Assembly: GCA_037137375.1 (NCBI GenBank)
Contig: JBAXKJ010000023.1
Coordinates: 39,073-103,072, forward strand
Direction of reading: 5' to 3'
DNA length: 64,000 nt
DNA from: CAINVV01 sp037137375
GTDB lineage: Bacteria > Bacteroidota > Bacteroidia > Bacteroidales > Prolixibacteraceae
Shown here piece after piece: positions 63,119 to 64,000 of this stretch. Each line of letters opens with the position of its first letter. The first letter of the stretch is position 1. The notes beneath the pieces were generated by a model, which was given only the letters and a program-made list of their open reading frames with translations, ran no database searches and was not told the origin of the DNA. Made by a program: the position numbers and the translations under genes.

Positions 63119-63958
63119 CCCGATCGATTGAACTTTGTATGGCAAGGTGAAATAAAATGTTGAGCCTTCTGTTATCTTACTATCCACCCAAATCCTTCCT
63201 CCATGCTTTTCAACAAATTCTTTGCATAGGATCAGGCCGAGTCCGGTCCCACGCTCCTTATCGGTTCCAGCGGTTGAGTATACCTGGTCTATGCGGAATA
63301 ATTTGTCGATGTTTTCGGGGGATATTCCAACCCCGGTATCGCTTACCGAAATGAGGATCTCATTTTGGTCCCTAGATGACCTAATATTTACTTCTCCCCC
63401 AGGTGTTGTGAATTTTACAGCGTTGGATATTATGTTTCTCAATACTGTGCTGATCATAGCCTTATCAACAAAGACTGATATGTGAGGTAGTAAATTTTTT
63501 TTGATGGATATTGATTTTTGCCCGGCAAAGCCATCAACGTAATGAGTGGTTTCTTCGATCAGGCCCGCCAGGTCGAGATACTCAGGATTAAATTCCATCC
63601 TGCCTATTTGCCCACGCGACCATTCCATCAGGTTATTCAGCAATTCCATCGCCTTGCTGGACGATTCCACGATGATCCGGGCATACAAATCAATATTTTC
63701 AATGTCCTTATTATGAATCTGTTCCAGGAGAACATCACAAAAACCCAGAATGGAGTTAAAAGGGCTTCTTAAGTCGTGGGCAATGATGGCGATAAATTTG
63801 TCTTTAGTGGCATTGAGTTTTTGAAGTTCTTCGTTTTGGTGGAAAAAACGCTCAAAAAATACAGTCATCGGCGGAGCAAATTGACCACCCCCAAAAAGGC
63901 CTCTTAAAGGACCTCCGACAAAGCCAAATTTGGGCTTCCGGCGGGGCAAATTGACCAC
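63116..63958 (-). CDS. Histidine kinase core, 5' end replaced by IS-like sequence
   Basis: The kinase part is complete from about residue 40: FHQNEELQKLNATKDKFIAIIAHDLRSPFNSI (H61), N box (NIISNAVKF), G1 (DTGVGIS) and G2 (GTGLGLILCK). The first 30 or so residues (proline/glycine-rich, LFGGGQFAPPM) are not protein-like; they are translated from IS21-like terminal repeats at 63869-63961. An original N-terminal sensor domain has therefore probably been lost by insertion. Expression in its present form is uncertain. Closest relatives in the window are the cores at 50891 and 5751. Confidence 0.75.
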   Translation of the reverse strand: MVNLPRRKPKFGFVGGPLRGLFGGGQFAPPMTVFFERFFHQNEELQKLNATKDKFIAIIAHDLRSPFNSILGFCDVLLEQIHNKDIENIDLYARIIVESSSKAMELLNNLMEWSRGQIGRMEFNPEYLDLAGLIEETTHYVDGFAGQKSISIKKNLLPHISVFVDKAMISTVLRNIISNAVKFTTPGGEVNIRSSRDQNEILISVSDTGVGISPENIDKLFRIDQVYSTAGTDKERGTGLGLILCKEFVEKHGGRIWVDSKITEGSTFYFTLPYKVQSIG

Positions 63959-64000
63959 CCCTTCAAATCGATTTTCTAGCTACTGATTAGTTGCCGGTTT
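63862..64000. mobile_element. Terminal repeats of an IS21-like element, partial at window edge
   Basis: Two near-identical direct repeats 70 bp apart: CGGCGGAGCAAATTGACCAC starting at 63869 and the same with one change (GGGG for GGAG) starting at 63939, each followed by a run of C. Multiple subterminal repeats of the TTGACCACCCC kind are typical of Bacteroidota IS21-family elements. The exact end lies between about 63840 and 63870. The transposase genes would be beyond the window; I cannot see them. Confidence 0.5.

Noticed and set aside
1..64000. CRISPR arrays, tRNA and rRNA genes
   Set aside because: No regularly spaced repeats with spacers and no recognisable tRNA or rRNA sequence were found on reading the intergenic regions.

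Overview
The window comes from a member of the Bacteroidota. The evidence is a SusC/SusD pair, a type IX secretion sorting domain on one enzyme, Bacteroidota-type -7 boxes (TAnnTTTG) in front of many genes, and lipoprotein signals typical of the phylum. Abundant carbohydrate-active enzymes suggest an environmental degrader of plant or algal polysaccharides. The genus cannot be named from the sequence.

Region 1 (1-9066) holds sugar catabolism: a partial GH2 enzyme divergent from a GH29 fucosidase plus a Gfo/Idh/MocA oxidoreductase, a histidine kinase / TlpA-like lipoprotein / LuxR-type regulator operon, and a sulfatase, closed by a REP-like hairpin repeat. Region 2 (9080-14117) is an SOS-type mutagenesis cassette: an S24 auto-cleaving repressor divergent from dinB and a short DnaE2-like polymerase.

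Region 3 (14122-21139) is the most unusual part. An ArsM-like methyltransferase, a 32-residue Cys-containing peptide, a radical SAM/SPASM maturase and a thioredoxin-thioredoxin reductase fusion form one operon. A class V PLP enzyme, a thioredoxin lipoprotein and a second methyltransferase follow. Two promoter regions about 5.8 kb apart at the ends of this block carry the same tandem 20-bp operator, with the same 14-nt distance to the -7 box at the arsM-like and thioredoxin promoters. I read this as an undescribed RiPP-like, thiol- or arsenic-linked regulon. The peptide was found by reading the sequence between the larger genes.

Region 4 (21299-33369) holds hemicellulose and fucoside enzymes: a CE15 / DUF2264 (GH154) / GH10 operon, a GH95 fucosidase with an amidohydrolase, a PQQ-like beta-propeller protein, a Tat-dependent oxidoreductase, and a T9SS-exported N-formylglutamate-amidohydrolase-like enzyme.

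Region 5 (33398-50894) is a long minus-strand locus built around poly-gamma-glutamate: pgsB, pgsC, pgsW, gamma-glutamyltransferase, an exported glutamate-racemase homologue with intact catalytic cysteines, an M14-type peptidase, a DUF6305-type protein, a 48-residue membrane protein, a DctM-like permease and SusC/SusD. A sigma-54 two-component system lies at one end and FGase-like hydrolases flank both ends. It looks like an extracellular gamma-glutamyl polymer production or turnover system.

Region 6 (50891-64000) holds signalling genes, including a CHASE hybrid kinase broken by one in-frame amber codon, an M16 peptidase, a GH3 enzyme, and a histidine kinase whose 5' end runs into IS21-like terminal repeats at the window edge. 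No rRNA, tRNA or CRISPR array was seen.
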